A stretch of 64,000 nt of DNA from Epiperipatus broadwayi. Lineage: Eukaryota; Onychophora; Udeonychophora; Euonychophora; Peripatidae. Within the stretch, counting starts at the first letter, position 1. Each line of letters starts with the position of its first letter. Shown here piece after piece: positions 22,207 to 33,279 of this stretch. Below the pieces are notes generated by a model that did not search any database, had not been told where the DNA came from, and saw only the letters and a list, made by a program, of their open reading frames with translations. The DNA lies in the NCBI GenBank assembly GCA_028023455.1, contig JAQFVV010006238.1, positions 2,239,478 to 2,303,477 on the forward strand, in the 5' to 3' direction. Made by a program: the position numbers and the translations under genes.

Positions 22207-22701
22207 AAGATAATAAAAATTCATTTCAAAAATAAAAGTTAAAGCCAAAAAAAAAAAAAAAAAATAGCCATATAGCCAAAAAAAAAAACTAAAAATGAAA
22301 TATTAAAAGAGAGAGTAGAAAAAATTTAAGAAATCAAAAAAAGTCACATTACATTTTATTGTTTTAACAACGCCAACAAGTGGTTATGATTGGCTATCAA
22401 AAGACAACTGGAGTTTGTTTAATAAAAAACTTTTTTCTACCCCTCCCCATAAACATCTGTGATAAATAGAAAAACAAATTAATTTATGTATGATTGATTA
22501 GATTTTGTTTTTGTTCTGATTTTTTTTTTAATCGGGTAAAAATGTGATGAAAAAAATAAATAAAAATTGTTTATATTAATTAAAAGTTTAAAATTTTATT
22601 ATTTTGTTATTACAAATTTTCTTGCCAGTCTAGCGTGGACCGGTAGAAAACTTCTGCGGCCCGGCACTGGTCTGCAGATCGGTGGTTGAAGACCACTGCT
22701 T

Positions 22702-22782
22702 TAGATTGATATAAACTAAATGTATGTATCGAAAGCGCTTAGCCACATACTTGGATACATATATTTAGTTTATATCAATCTA
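22702..22782. repeat. 29-bp hairpin presenting the motif GAAAGCGCTTAGCCA in its loop
   Basis: The arms 22702-22730 and 22754-22782 pair with one mismatch. The loop starts exactly with GAAAGCGCTTAGCCA (22731-22745), a string that recurs in the untranslated tail of the PLE fragment at 36185-36800. It is probably a fragment of that PLE family. Confidence 0.7.
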
Positions 22783-22799
22783 CAGTATTAAGATTTCTT

Positions 22800-23480
22800 T
22801 GTCTTCAGCTTTGTGTGTTTGTGCGTTTTAGCGCATTTTATATATTTATACATTAGAATAATTTTAAATATCAAAATCATTATTTTTGCATTAATCTGTT
22901 ATTCCAGTGTATATTTTTTGTAAATAAATATCTACAATAAATTTTGTTTGTATTCATTTAAACTTTTCCTTTCAACTTTATATATACCCACACATGTATG
23001 CCATGAGACATCACTGTCTCAATATATTATTGTTTGAAATATTTTAAGAAGGCAATTACAATATTTTGTTTTAAAAAAAATATTATTTTACTGTTAAATC
23101 ATTTTCGGTTCAATATTATTTCTATTAAATATCAGATATAAGTCATTCTTGTGTTATTATTGACCTATGTAAGAAGCATTAAATTCTTGAATTTCACAGA
23201 TCCGTTTTTAATGCAGCTATCCATCAAGCTACAAAATTTATAGCTTTTATAATGTGTGCAACATGATATTATCAAGAGTATTTTTTATCTTATAATCCCC
23301 TTTCACAGACTATATGAATTCTAAAATTTAGAAACAAAATATGTTAGTAATGAGATATTCATTTTATTATTTCTTTCTTTTTCTAGAATGATAATTAAAT
23401 GTTAAATAATATGGTGATAATAATATATAATAACTGGAATGATAAATTTTATAAATGTTATTTATATTAATGCAATGTCC
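22800..23480. other. AT-rich non-coding DNA
   Basis: It may continue the untranslated tail of the repeat at 22702-22782. No frame or element end recognised. Confidence 0.4.
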
Positions 23481-23484
23481 TTCA

Positions 23485-23590
23485 TGGTTTTAATACAGTA
23501 ACAGAGTATCAGACTCTGCATTGCAAGGTTGTTGATTCGATTCCAGTACTGGTGCTTCCAGTGCTTGAACTTCTTATAAACTAATAAGAA
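23485..23590 (+). mobile_element. SINE, family B
   Basis: The head is AATACAGTAACAGAGTATCAG, followed by GTTGATTCGATTCC (clear B-box, GATTCGATTCC). The tail TGGTGCTTCCAGTGCTTGAA is followed by CTTCTTATAAAC. This is the best-preserved B member in the window and served as a reference for the others. Confidence 0.55.
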
Positions 23591-23710
23591 ATAAAGACAT
23601 TATATTATTTTTTATATCACTGTAATACTCTTCAATATCACATGATCACCATTTCTTATGCTTGCTCATAACTGTTATTAGATCCTAAGATCTAGGTGCA
23701 GTACTCTCAG

Positions 23711-23769
23711 ATCCAAGGCTCCTCACTGATGAAGGCCACAAGCCAGAAACTAGTCTAGGTATATTGGAT
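23711..23769 (+). ncRNA. Type I hammerhead ribozyme candidate, second family
   Basis: Read on the + strand: distal stem I ATCCAA (23711-23716), proximal CCTCA, core CTGATGA (23726-23732), stem II GGC-CACAA-GCC flanked by an A/A mismatch, GAAA (23746-23749), C, loop TA, GTC (23753-23755), then TAGG and TTGGAT (23764-23769). Distal stem I pairs 6 of 6. The proximal part has one C/A mismatch and one G-U pair. Core bases are intact. Stem II and loop II differ from the 21.9-kb motif, so it comes from another repeat family. The proximal stem mismatch lowers the expected activity. Confidence 0.65.
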
Positions 23770-23969
23770 GAGTAGGCACTAGATAGGGATTTTATGAACA
23801 AGCCTTCTGGCATTCATTGATTACTCTGGCTTGCACTGAGTGGCACTATTTTATGGAGAGTTTTGCCTGTTTTAATAACTCTTCAATATTTTGTTTGCAA
23901 TGAGGATTTAAAATTTATTGTTCTAGTAGTAAAAATAATTATAAATTATGAGTTCATAACTTTTATACA

Positions 23970-23996
23970 TTTATATATATATATATATATATATAT
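23970..23996. repeat. (AT)n microsatellite
   Basis: About 13 AT units without interruption. Confidence 0.9.
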
Positions 23997-24189
23997 TCTG
24001 TTAGTTGTAAGTCCTGTGTGATTTAGTACTATAATAGATTGATGGACTCAAGATTTAGTGATTTCTGAATCATATTTCAACCTACTACTTCTGGTACTGA
24101 ATGTCATATAATTATTTTATATTATCAGTATAAAAACTACATCACATCACAATATTCTTTTAGTTTTGTTATCAGCATTCATCAGATTG

Positions 24190-24420
24190 TCTTAGGAATT
24201 TTATATCCAAGCAAGGAATATCTAAATATCCATTTACCAAGTAATGTTAGATGGCTTTACAAAATCACAACTAATATAAAATTTCACCTGCTTGAATTAT
24301 TAATGCTTGATTTATTTGCTATTTAGAAATTTGGGGATCAGATAAATGCCATTTTTTGTATGGCCAATAAATTAGTATTGATACAAGTAAGTTGACATTG
24401 TTTGCACTTTTGTTAAAAGA
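24190..24420 (-). mobile_element. SINE relic, family C
   Basis: TCTAAATATCCATTTACCAA (near 24220) is the reverse complement of the family tail TTGGTAAATGGATATTTAG seen at 3425. A neighbouring segment TTAGTATTGATACAAG resembles repeats at 6150 and 6290 (TTAGCATTGATAT). Confidence 0.35.
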
Positions 24421-24424
24421 TGAT

Positions 24425-24980
24425 TCTCTGGGAATATGACTTGTGAATTATTATAGTAATATATTTATGCTTAGTTGATCCATGAATAAGTTTATATTTT
24501 TATAAGTAATCACTAGATCCTACAATACATTTTCCCAGCTCTGATTATATTGGTACACTTGTAAATGTAAAATGAAATTATTTCAGTTTACACTTTTCAA
24601 TTTTTATAGGACTAGAAAACCTGATAAATAATATTGATTAGAATATACATCTAAATGTAATCTGTTGCCAATAAATTCACATTCAATATGCCCAATAATT
24701 TAACTATGATGAAATGCATTTATACATTTGCTCTTATTAAGGTCATTTGTGTTATTTGCTATCATTATAAGAACTTGGAAATACAAATATAAATGAATTT
24801 ATTTTACATTTGAAAAAGCAAATTCTGATATAGGGGGACATTGCATTGATGTAACTAATCTAGGTAAAGTTTATAAATCCAATGTTTTCAGATTATTAGC
24901 ACTATTATTTAGAATTTATGTATATATTGAACCATAAGTTGTTAATAGCTAACTCATTTCCAAATGTATCAAACCTAATA
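24425..24980. other. AT-rich non-coding DNA
   Basis: No supported feature. Confidence 0.5.
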
Positions 24981-24984
24981 AGCT

Positions 24985-25074
24985 AATAAAATATCCACAA
25001 TCTCTTGTCAAAGTGAAAAAAACACTTTTTTTATCTGTATAGATTGCTTTGACAAAAATTGTGGATATTTTATT
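24985..25074. repeat. Foldback, about 28-bp imperfect arms
   Basis: 24985-25013 pairs with 25047-25074; the outer 17 bp (AATAAAATATCCACAAT) pair perfectly. The loop contains a further small hairpin (GTGAAAAAAACAC). Its size suits a short MITE or an RNA hairpin. Confidence 0.65.
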
Positions 25075-25079
25075 GATTT

Positions 25080-26670
25080 ACTAAATTTTATTATTAAGCT
25101 GTATTGTTAAAAGGAGGTTGTCTTGACAACAGTTTGAGATTGTTGATTGTTATTGATATGAGGATTGTCTAAGTGTTGACTGATTGTAATGATTATGTAT
25201 ATATAATACTTTAATGCTCATCTTCTTTCGTAATATTTTTATCAGTATGTGATGTTTTTGAGAACCTTAAAATAGGTGTTAAAAATATATAATATACATA
25301 ATAAGGAGTCATCATATTGTTGTGTATTCATTTCATCTGCTGGAGCAAGAAGTAAGAGTGAATGCTAGTTTCATTTATTTTTGATATAAGATCAAAAATG
25401 AGTTAGACTTCATATTCCAAATATGTTTCTATCTTATATGGTTTATTTTTATTTCTAACTATTATTAAGTCAGTATTTGTGATTCATTTGGCAGTTGATT
25501 TCTATAGTTTCTTTGATGAAAAAAATGTCTTAGTATGTCATCATGTAGACTGTCAATGAAACTTTAATTCTTTTTTAATTGAAACTTATAATTATCTTCA
25601 GAAATGATTAAATAATTTGCCTTTTTATTTTATCTCAGCCACTTCAAGTCATAGTTATTTTAGCAAAAAATTGCCAAATAAATCAAACATTTGTAATTAA
25701 TTGTTTTGATTTGACTATCAGTGGTCTGAATTTTTTTCATTAAAGACAATATGAGCTTATTACAATTTTTTAACAATGTCATCATAAGTCTTGCTTTTTA
25801 TTTATGACATTTCTTAAATATTTTATGTAAGATGTTGCTATTTCTTGATATTCTCCAAATTCTAGATTCATCCCACAGATACATTGTAATGTTAGAATTA
25901 TCATAATAAAGCTGTGATATAATATTCTATATAATTATCCAAGATTTCATCTCATAAAACTATGCTGTAAGCAGAATGCATTATGTGAAAGCTGATTCAT
26001 GAATAACCACTTGATTTTTAGATTTATTATAATTTTGAACTTTCTTAATAAAAGTTATCAAGTTTTCTTCATTTTTGGCAATATGATAAATGATAAAATT
26101 CCAACAGAAAAGCTAAAACTAAGCAAGAAAGGGTTTGAACTTAGTTCATAACTGTTAAGGAATTTATGAATATCTGGTTGATATTTTGATTTATTTTAAT
26201 TTTTAGCTTTCTTAAATCAACTTTCCTTCATTTTTGTTAATAAATATGGTAAATGACAAAATCCTGTAGACAATTTAAACTATGTGTAAAAGGCTTTGAA
26301 TGTAGTTGATGATTGGTAAGATAATTTATGAATCTTCACTTGATTTTCTTTGACCAGTCAAAGTTCACTGTGCTGAAATGTGAATATTTTAGAACAATTT
26401 TTGTTCATTCATTGGTTTTAACCACAAGTTTTACATATTCTTATAACTATTCTTCAAATCACTTGTTTTAGTTTATTCTCATATAACTCTCTTTATATTT
26501 ATATTTCTAAGAGCATGTTCAACCCAGTTTTTTTTCTTTTTAAATATTCGGTTTCACTCACACTTTATTATTTCCATAATTTTTATCTTACATACTTCAT
26601 TAGTATTTATGGTTTCTTTCAAATCCATATCTAACATTCTGTCTTTCCTTTTAAGGAATCTTATGTTAAA
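25080..26670. other. AT-rich non-coding DNA with a degenerate duplicated segment
   Basis: 25980-26130 and 26160-26340 look like diverged relatives of each other (shared order: TTCATGAATAACCACTTGAT or equivalent, TTTTAGATTTATTATA, CTTTCTTAA, AAATGATAAAATTCC, AAGGGTTTGAA). This indicates an old tandem duplication of about 180 bp, with a possible third copy from about 26330. No gene. Confidence 0.4.
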
Positions 26671-26674
26671 AGAA

Positions 26675-28245
26675 ATATTAAAAAGTAAGAAAAGAAGAGT
26701 TTACCTCGTATACCTATTATATCTTCTGAATTGCCCAGAATTTTGAATGAGGAGGTGAGACATGCAATTAAATTTATGAAGAAAGGGAAGGCTCCAGGTA
26801 ATGATGGAATTATAATTGATATATTAAAAGAAGCAGGTGAAGAAATAGAATTTTTTTTAGCAAAGTTATATTCTAAATGTCTAAATGATAAAGATGTACC
26901 AGATGATTGGAAGAATCGGTATTAATATTAATATTTAAAAAAGGTGATAAAGAAGATATTAGAAATTACAGACCTATCAGTCTTTTATCAGTTTTATACA
27001 AAATTTTTACTAAGATAATTACAACTCGTCTACAGAGAACACTGGACTTCCACCAACCAAGAGAATAAGCTGGATTTAAAAGTGGTTTTAGTACAGTAGA
27101 TCATATCCAGGTATTGAGAGAAGTTATAGAAAGGACAAATGAATATGAGTTGCCATTGTGCTTAGGATTTGTAGATTATGAAAAGGCATTTGATTCTATA
27201 AATATTTCTTCAGTGATTAAAGCATTGGATCATCAAGGTATTGATCCAGGATATTGTCATATTTTAAAGAATATTTATAAAAATGCAACAGCAACAATTA
27301 GATTACATAATGATAGTAGGAAAGTCAACATTGAGAAGGGTGTAAGACAGGGTGATTCCATATCTCCAAAACTTTTTACAGCAGTGCTGCAAGAAGTATT
27401 TTGTGGATTAAAATGGGAAGCTAAAGGAGTGAAAGTAAATGGAGATTATTTAAGTCATTTAGATTTTGCAGATGATGTAGTTGTTTTTGCAAATAATGCT
27501 TTAGATTTACAGGAAATGTTGCAGGAGTTATCAGATGAAAGTAGGACTAAAGATAAATGTTGAAAAGACTAAAGTAATATTTAATAGATTTTCTCAAAAT
27601 ATGAAAATAAAGATTGATTATGATGAATTAGAAGAAGTTAACAGTTACAAATACCTTGGTCAGATTATTAATACAGATGGAAACATAATGGATGAAATTA
27701 ATCATAGAATTAAACTTGGTTGGAGTGCTTTTGGTAGAAATAACTTGATACTAAAAGGAAATATGCCTATGTGTTTGAAAAGGAAGGTTTTTAATAAATG
27801 TGTTTTGCCAGTTCTTACTTATGGATCTGAGATTTGGACACTTAATAGAAGAGCAATACAGAGACTTCAAACTACTCAAAGGAGTATGGAGAGATGCATG
27901 TTGGGAGTAACAAGAAGAGATCGAAAATGCAATGTATGGGTAAGAGAACAAACAGGTGTTACTGATCTCCTTGAAAAAATTAAAAGACTGAAGTGGAGTT
28001 GGGCTGGACATATTGCTAGAAGAGATGATAATAGATGGACAATTGAAATTTTAAACTGGATTCCAAGAGATTGTAAAAGACCCAGAAAGAGATCACATGT
28101 GAGATGGATGGATGAAATAAGAAAGTTTGCAGGGGTGATGTGGAGAAGAGAAGCTAAAGATCGGAAAAAATGGATTGAACTTGGAGAGACCTTCATCCTG
28201 CAGTGGATTGATAATGGTTGATGATGATGATGAAGGAGGAAGTAG
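26675..28245 (+). mobile_element. RTE-clade non-LTR retrotransposon, 5'-truncated
   Basis: The copy starts inside the reverse transcriptase region; homology with the copy at 41290-44120 begins near 26675. It runs to a typical RTE end: the coding region stops at 28219-28221 and is followed almost at once by a short repeat tail, TGATGATGATGATGAAGG. The very short 3' UTR and trinucleotide tail are hallmarks of RTE. The endonuclease domain is lost by 5' truncation. Confidence 0.85.
26731..28221 (+). pseudogene. RTE reverse transcriptase with two frameshifts and one stop
   Basis: The domain order is complete from the RT fingers onward. KGKAPGNDGI is near 26790; a one-base loss near 26917 breaks the frame. 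NYRPISLLSVLYKI follows near 26965, with a stop in place of Gln near 27067. Next come GFVDYEKAFDSI near 27168 (first catalytic Asp), GVRQGDSISPKLFTA near 27340, and LDFADDVVVFAN near 27462 (catalytic FADD). A second shift near 27535 precedes VGLKINVEKTK. The C-terminal part is open: YKYLGQII, LPVLTYGSEIW, AGHIARRDD, and WMDEIRKF close to the end. It is inactive here. The few lesions show a moderately recent insertion. Confidence 0.85.
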
Positions 28246-28249
28246 TAAT

Positions 28250-29315
28250 ATGTTCTTTAAAAAGAAAAAACAACAACAGGAGATGTGCATTGCTGTTTTT
28301 TTTTCCATTATTTATAGTTTAAGTATCTGGATATAAAAAAAAATTCTTATTTTGTATTCTAAAATAGAATACAGTCCTCTGATTAAAGCAGAAATGTCTG
28401 CATTAAAATTTAAATAAAGCACTTAAATGTAATATTCTTCAATTTTTTTTTTTTTTTACTGTTCATTCAATTGTGTTTTTGACTGTTTATATTCATTCCT
28501 GTTCAGAATAACCAATATGTCACTATGGGAGAAGTTTGTCGTGAAAAAGGAGTAAGAAGTTAGGTTGCCATATATAGGATTAATAAAAGAAGTTTGAAAA
28601 TACATGTGGGAGGGAGGGGATTCTGAAGAAGATGTTAAGAACAGTCAAAACATCAAATGGAGAAGCAATAAAATAAACTTTAAAAATATAATGCATTTGA
28701 ATAGTTTATTTAAATGTCATTCTTTACACGTCAGATGATATGTTAATTTTGAAAATAAAACCTGAAACAGAAAATAATAGCAATTTTATAAAAATAAGTT
28801 TTCAGAGATTCTTGATTTTTAAATAAGTAATTATTTTGATATTTGATCTGAATGAAATTGTTAAATGCACTTAGAAAATTAACACAGAGATTAAAATAAT
28901 AATTTTCTTTGAACTATTATTTTTCAACATCAATAATCAAAGAAAAGAAATGTTTATCAAATATAGAAGAGAAAAAAACAGCTTTTAACATAAACTAAAG
29001 GAAACCTACTAGAAATAATCCCATTTTAAATTAATCTTTGAGCTAAATTAATTCTATTTGACTACCCATCTTTTTGTAAAAATATCAACAACATTAAAAA
29101 TTATGTAAACTGAAGCATAGAGAGGAAAACAATTTAGAATGTATTAAATAATAGAATAAAGGAATGTTTATGTAAATAAAATAAAGCAAATAGTAACAGT
29201 TTTATTATAGTTACTGAAGTAATGAAATATGCAACAGAATTAACATGTTTGTGTATGTATAATATATCGGAAAATCTGATGGTTCATTTTTAACCATTGC
29301 TTATATTGGGTGGAT
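28250..29315. other. AT-rich non-coding DNA
   Basis: GATGATG and A-rich sequence directly after the RTE tail, then no recognised feature. Confidence 0.5.
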
Positions 29316-29319
29316 CATA

Positions 29320-29421
29320 ATTCTGATATATTTCATTTCCTTCGTTTATCATTAATTAATTAAATAGTTTATTCTGATATACTTCATTTCCTTCATTTAT
29401 CATTAATTAATTAAATAGTTT
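29320..29421. repeat. 51-bp tandem duplication, two copies
   Basis: 29320-29370 and 29371-29421 differ at two positions (ATATATTTC/ATATACTTC, CCTTCG/CCTTCA). Each ends in TTAATTAATTAAATAGTTT. Confidence 0.9.
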
Positions 29422-29429
29422 ATTGCTCA

Positions 29430-29520
29430 GAGGTTTGAATGACATTGAAGAACTAAAAGTGACGGGTCACAACCTATAAACCTTGAGCGCTTCCATTCTA
29501 CCACTGCACCAACCCATACT
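29430..29520 (-). mobile_element. tRNA-like SINE relic
   Basis: Minus strand: GTTGGTGCAGTGGTAGAATG (A-box region), then GGTTTATAGGTTGTGACCC (B-box region), and a tail with TTCAATGTCATTCAAACC similar to families B and D. Confidence 0.45.
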
Positions 29521-29906
29521 GAACTTTATTATCATTAATTTGGGGGGAAATAAAAATTACAGCTAAAAAAATATTATTTACTATTAATGCATTTCAATTC
29601 AGCCATGTTATTCATTTTTTCAGAACATCCCCTCTCTATATTTTTTATATGAATTCCATAAAATATTTTACAAGTGTTTATACTTTTGATATGTTCTCAC
29701 TATAAAATTGTACATCGCCAATGTATAAAAGTAAAATCTTTATTAATATGCACGCATATATTAATTGTCAGAAAGAAAAATAATACTCCAGAAAATTTAG
29801 CTTGCAAATATGAAAATTAATTAAAGTATACTAATTTGCAAAGAATGAAGAATAAGGACTAATTGTGCAAATTAAGCAATGCCAAATAAAAGCTCCACAG
29901 TGAACA

Positions 29907-29925
29907 GTGTGTGTGTGTGTGTGTG
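29907..29925. repeat. (GT)n microsatellite
   Basis: Nine GT units. Confidence 0.85.
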
Positions 29926-30304
29926 CAATATTATATAGCAAGTGCAAAACAGTTTGAGTAAAGCTATGTGCAGTGAAACAGTATAATGCCACATGGTGTG
30001 AACTATGCATGCATTGATTAATGAAGTATACAAAGTAGTATAGTAATAAGGGAATGCAAGAAGCTTCCCTGTTTTATCTACAAGTTTGATTAATGTTAGT
30101 TAACTAATGTTTTAACTAATTTATTATACATTTATATTTAGAAGGAATAAACTCTTGTTAAGTACAGACTTTTGAATTGTGTATTTATTTTCTAAAAAGA
30201 AATTAAGGTCAATCTTGCTCCTATGTACATCAATTTTTAAATATAACAGGCATCTGTCAAGAAATATTTTTCTGTCTATATCTAAACATAATGATATTGC
30301 ATTT

Positions 30305-30500
30305 ACTATTGTAAGGGCTTCATGGTTAGTTGAAACATAACTCATACCCATAGTGTTGGATTCAAATCAGACTTTAAGATTTTTTTTTCCAAATATTCAG
30401 TCTATATCCAACTTAACTAACGATCCAAAATTGGTTGATAAATGGATATCTAATTATTCTAAACAAAAACAGAAAACTATATAAATCTTCACCATATAAA
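30305..30500 (+). mobile_element. SINE, family C, with tRNA-like head
   Basis: The head is TTCATGGTTAGTTGAAACAT, then GTGTTGGATTCAAATCAGAC (B-box-like). The body is CCAAATATTCAGTCTATATC, and the tail TTGATAAATGGATATCTA. The order matches 39440-39690 and 33955-34320. Confidence 0.45.
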
Positions 30501-30504
30501 AATA

Positions 30505-32185
30505 AACAAATTTGAAAAAAAAAAAAAATGTTTTCCCATTTTTTATGGTCAGTGGAGGAGAGGGTTCTGCAATGAGTAATTAAAGGTTATTTTATTTTTT
30601 CATTATAAGAACTCATTGTTGTTCAGTAGTACAAATAACTAGTAGCGAATCCGCTTTACATTATAAAGAATATCTTTATTTGTTTCTGTATATATCCAGT
30701 TGTTTATATTTGATTTAATTATGCATTGTATCAAGGAGTGTAAATTGTTATTATATCTTAAAGAAAGCGGAAGTAAATAAAGTGAAATACATGTATAATT
30801 ACTATGGAATGATAATTACTTTAATCAAGCCTAGAATCAGATATGGTCAAAGGAAATATATCTTTTTCTCAGAATAATTATTTGTTTCTACCATGAAACT
30901 ACACCATGCTGCTGATACACCCTAGAAAACAAAAAGTCTGAAGGATATAACTCCAGAATTAATGATACCTGGTTTTTTTAACTGGAAAAAAATTGGATGT
31001 TTTTATTCCAAATAATTCTGTCTTTTTAGGTTCAAAGGCAGAATTAAGAATACCATGCATATCACTTTCACTTTATTATTATTCAGAGAGCCTTCAAAGT
31101 TTAGTAATACAAATGATTTTCTAGATTTATACAATATATTATCTGCTATATGTATAAGCTAGAATTGTTTCTAAAAATATCAAATTGTGTATGGCACAAC
31201 TATAGTATTTGTTATAATTCCTATGACACTGTGATTCCATATTAACTATCATGTACAATAAAAGATTCTGATGTTACTAATTATATCCCTAACTAATTGC
31301 CTTAAAGACTAAATTAACTGATTAGTGTCCATGTATTGCTTTACATTTATTATTTTAATACGTGTCCGACTGAAAATCTTATACCAAACAATAATAAATC
31401 CTTAGGTAAGCAGATCCCAGCATTAAAATTAGGCAGGTCGTGACCAGTCAAACTCTGATGAGTCTGCTATGCATTGAACATGGTTGTCACAAAAATCACA
31501 GCAATATTGATCTTTTTTGAGAGAGAATATGACAATATAGAATACAATGGAAAACTATTTTAGGCAAAGTGTTAAAGTACAGTACTTCAAAAAGTAATAT
31601 TTGCTATAAAAAGATGGCAGATAATGTCTCTAAAAGGTCAGCCACCTTATGGATTTTTGCAATTTATAAATTTGTTTCTAGTAATAATGAAATCTATCTT
31701 AAACTTTTTCTCCCATTTTGGATTCTGGTGAACATACTCATTTGCAAGTGGCTGTTAATAAGTTGTAAGAAAAACCCTTTTAAATCACATCTATTGATCA
31801 ATAGACTCTGAGTAAGTATGATTAGATGGTAAGCAAAAAATATCTGAAATTTAGACTGCCATAAACAATAAATTGTTTTGTCTACACGTTTGTGTATTAA
31901 CTAATCAGTTAATTTCAAAAAAAAAAAAAAACTAATCAGTTAGTACTATAGAATGACATATAAATAAGGGGAAAGATTGGCCCAATGGTTCTACTCAAGT
32001 GACTAAACTTTTTTTTTCAATTAGATTTAATCTATGTCACTTAGCTTTAAATAAGCTTTTGTCACTTTTACTATTGGGCTATCATATTAGTTTACCTAAA
32101 AGCTTCTGGAACTTAAAGTCTAAGTTATCATTTTTGGTATTTGAACCTACAAGAGTATTTGAGAACAGTTATCATCTAATTATTT
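30505..32185. other. AT-rich non-coding DNA
   Basis: It contains a CTGATGAG (31455-31462) considered and rejected as a ribozyme core, and possible diverged SINE sequence at 31960-32180 (CCCAATGGTTCTACTC, then TTGGTATTTGAACC). Nothing else supported. Confidence 0.4.
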
Positions 32186-32189
32186 CTCC

Positions 32190-33276
32190 TTATGTTGCAT
32201 TAGCACAATTGTAGAGTGGAGTTTTTGGATGGAAACTTAATTTTTTCACCTCCACTGTTTAATGTTACATGATTTATGTGTAATTCCAAATAATTAAGCC
32301 TGTGTAGTTTGGATCAGTGGTAGAGTGATGGACTTAAGAACTACAGCTTTTTGGACTGAAGCTCATCTCTCGCTTTCCATGTTTAAACAATGTGTGATCT
32401 ACATATAATTTCAAGTAGTCAAACCTATCTGGTGCTTGAACATCACATGATCTCCATGTAATTCCAAAGGGAAGTTATTTCTCTGTGCAGTTTGACTCAG
32501 TTATAGAGTGATGGATCCAAGAACTAAAGGTTTCTGGATTGAAGCTCAACCTTTCAGTATCAGTGTTTAATATTGTATGTTCTACATGTTATTTCAAGTC
32601 CTTAAACTTATGTGGCTTGGTACTGTGTAAAGTTATGGATTCAAGAGATTGATTTGCCATATCTAGTGCTTGAATATCACATGATCTTTATGTAAATTCT
32701 GGATACTTATTCTATGCAACTTAGCTTAGTGTTGAAGTGATGAACTCAAATGCTAAAGGTTTATAGATTGGAAATCAATTCTATTACTTCTCATACTTGA
32801 TCATCTTCATGTAATTCCAAGTTCTTGCCTTCTGCAGTTTGGCTAAGTTGTAGAATGATGAATTCAAGAACTACAGGTTACTGGATTAAGACTAGTACTT
32901 GATTATTGAAAGATTTGCATTTACTTTAGGTAATTGTGCAGTGCAAGTAAGCTCAGTGGTAATGTGATGAAACTGAGAGTAAAATGTTCTAGAGTAAAGC
33001 TTATCCTGTCATTTCTTATGATTGAACATCACTTGATTACGTATAGTTTTAAGCTCTTGCCCTGCACAGTTTAGCTCAGCAGTAGAGTAATGGACTCTAA
33101 GAATTCATAGTTTTCCAAGGTTGAAGCTCATTTTGTTACTGCTTGTCAGTTTATGATCTTCCTTTCATTACAATGATCTATCCTGTACAGCTTAGATGAG
33201 TTGTTAAGGAGATGGATTCAAGGCCTAAATATTTCTGTGTGGAAGCTCAACTATCGGTTTTTCTACCCAAACCTTA
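32190..33276 (+). repeat. Tandem array of about nine tRNA-like (family D) units
   Basis: Units start near 32190, 32299, 32481, 32609, 32711, 32831, 32935, 33061 and 33181, about 100-180 bp apart. Each has a head like GCAGTTTGGCTCAGTGGTAG, then AGTGATGGACTCAAGAACTA, AAGGTTTCTGGATTGAAGCT, and a tail like TTGAACATCACATGATCTCC with ATGTAATTCCAAG. The head follows a tRNA A box and the TGGATTGAAGCTC block a decayed B box. SINEs are usually dispersed; a local head-to-tail array is unusual. Unit divergence is high, so the array is old. Confidence 0.65.
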
Positions 33277-33279
33277 TAT

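Larger units (their letters stand above)
20614..22698. mobile_element. hAT-type end pair enclosing other repeats (tentative)
   Basis: CAGTGTTTCCCAACCATTTC at 20614 and, reversed from 22698, CAGTGGTCTTCAACCACCG are typical hAT ends. The right end also has the GC-rich subterminal block (CTGCGGCCCGGCACTGG). The flanks do not form a direct 8-bp duplication: ATCTAAAA precedes the left end and CTTTAGAT follows the right, which are inverted, not direct. They may be ends of two elements, or one rearranged 2.1-kb element. The retrozyme-like dimer lies between them. Confidence 0.35.

Noticed and set aside
31455-31490. CTGATGAG with GTCTGC..GCA and a nearby GAAC, hammerhead-like
   Set aside because: GAAA is incomplete (GAAC), stem II pairs only three inner bases, and no stem I closes it at the right place.
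32190-33276. CRISPR array
   Set aside because: Units of 100-180 bp, diverged, tRNA-like, in a eukaryotic context; no short identical repeats with spacers.
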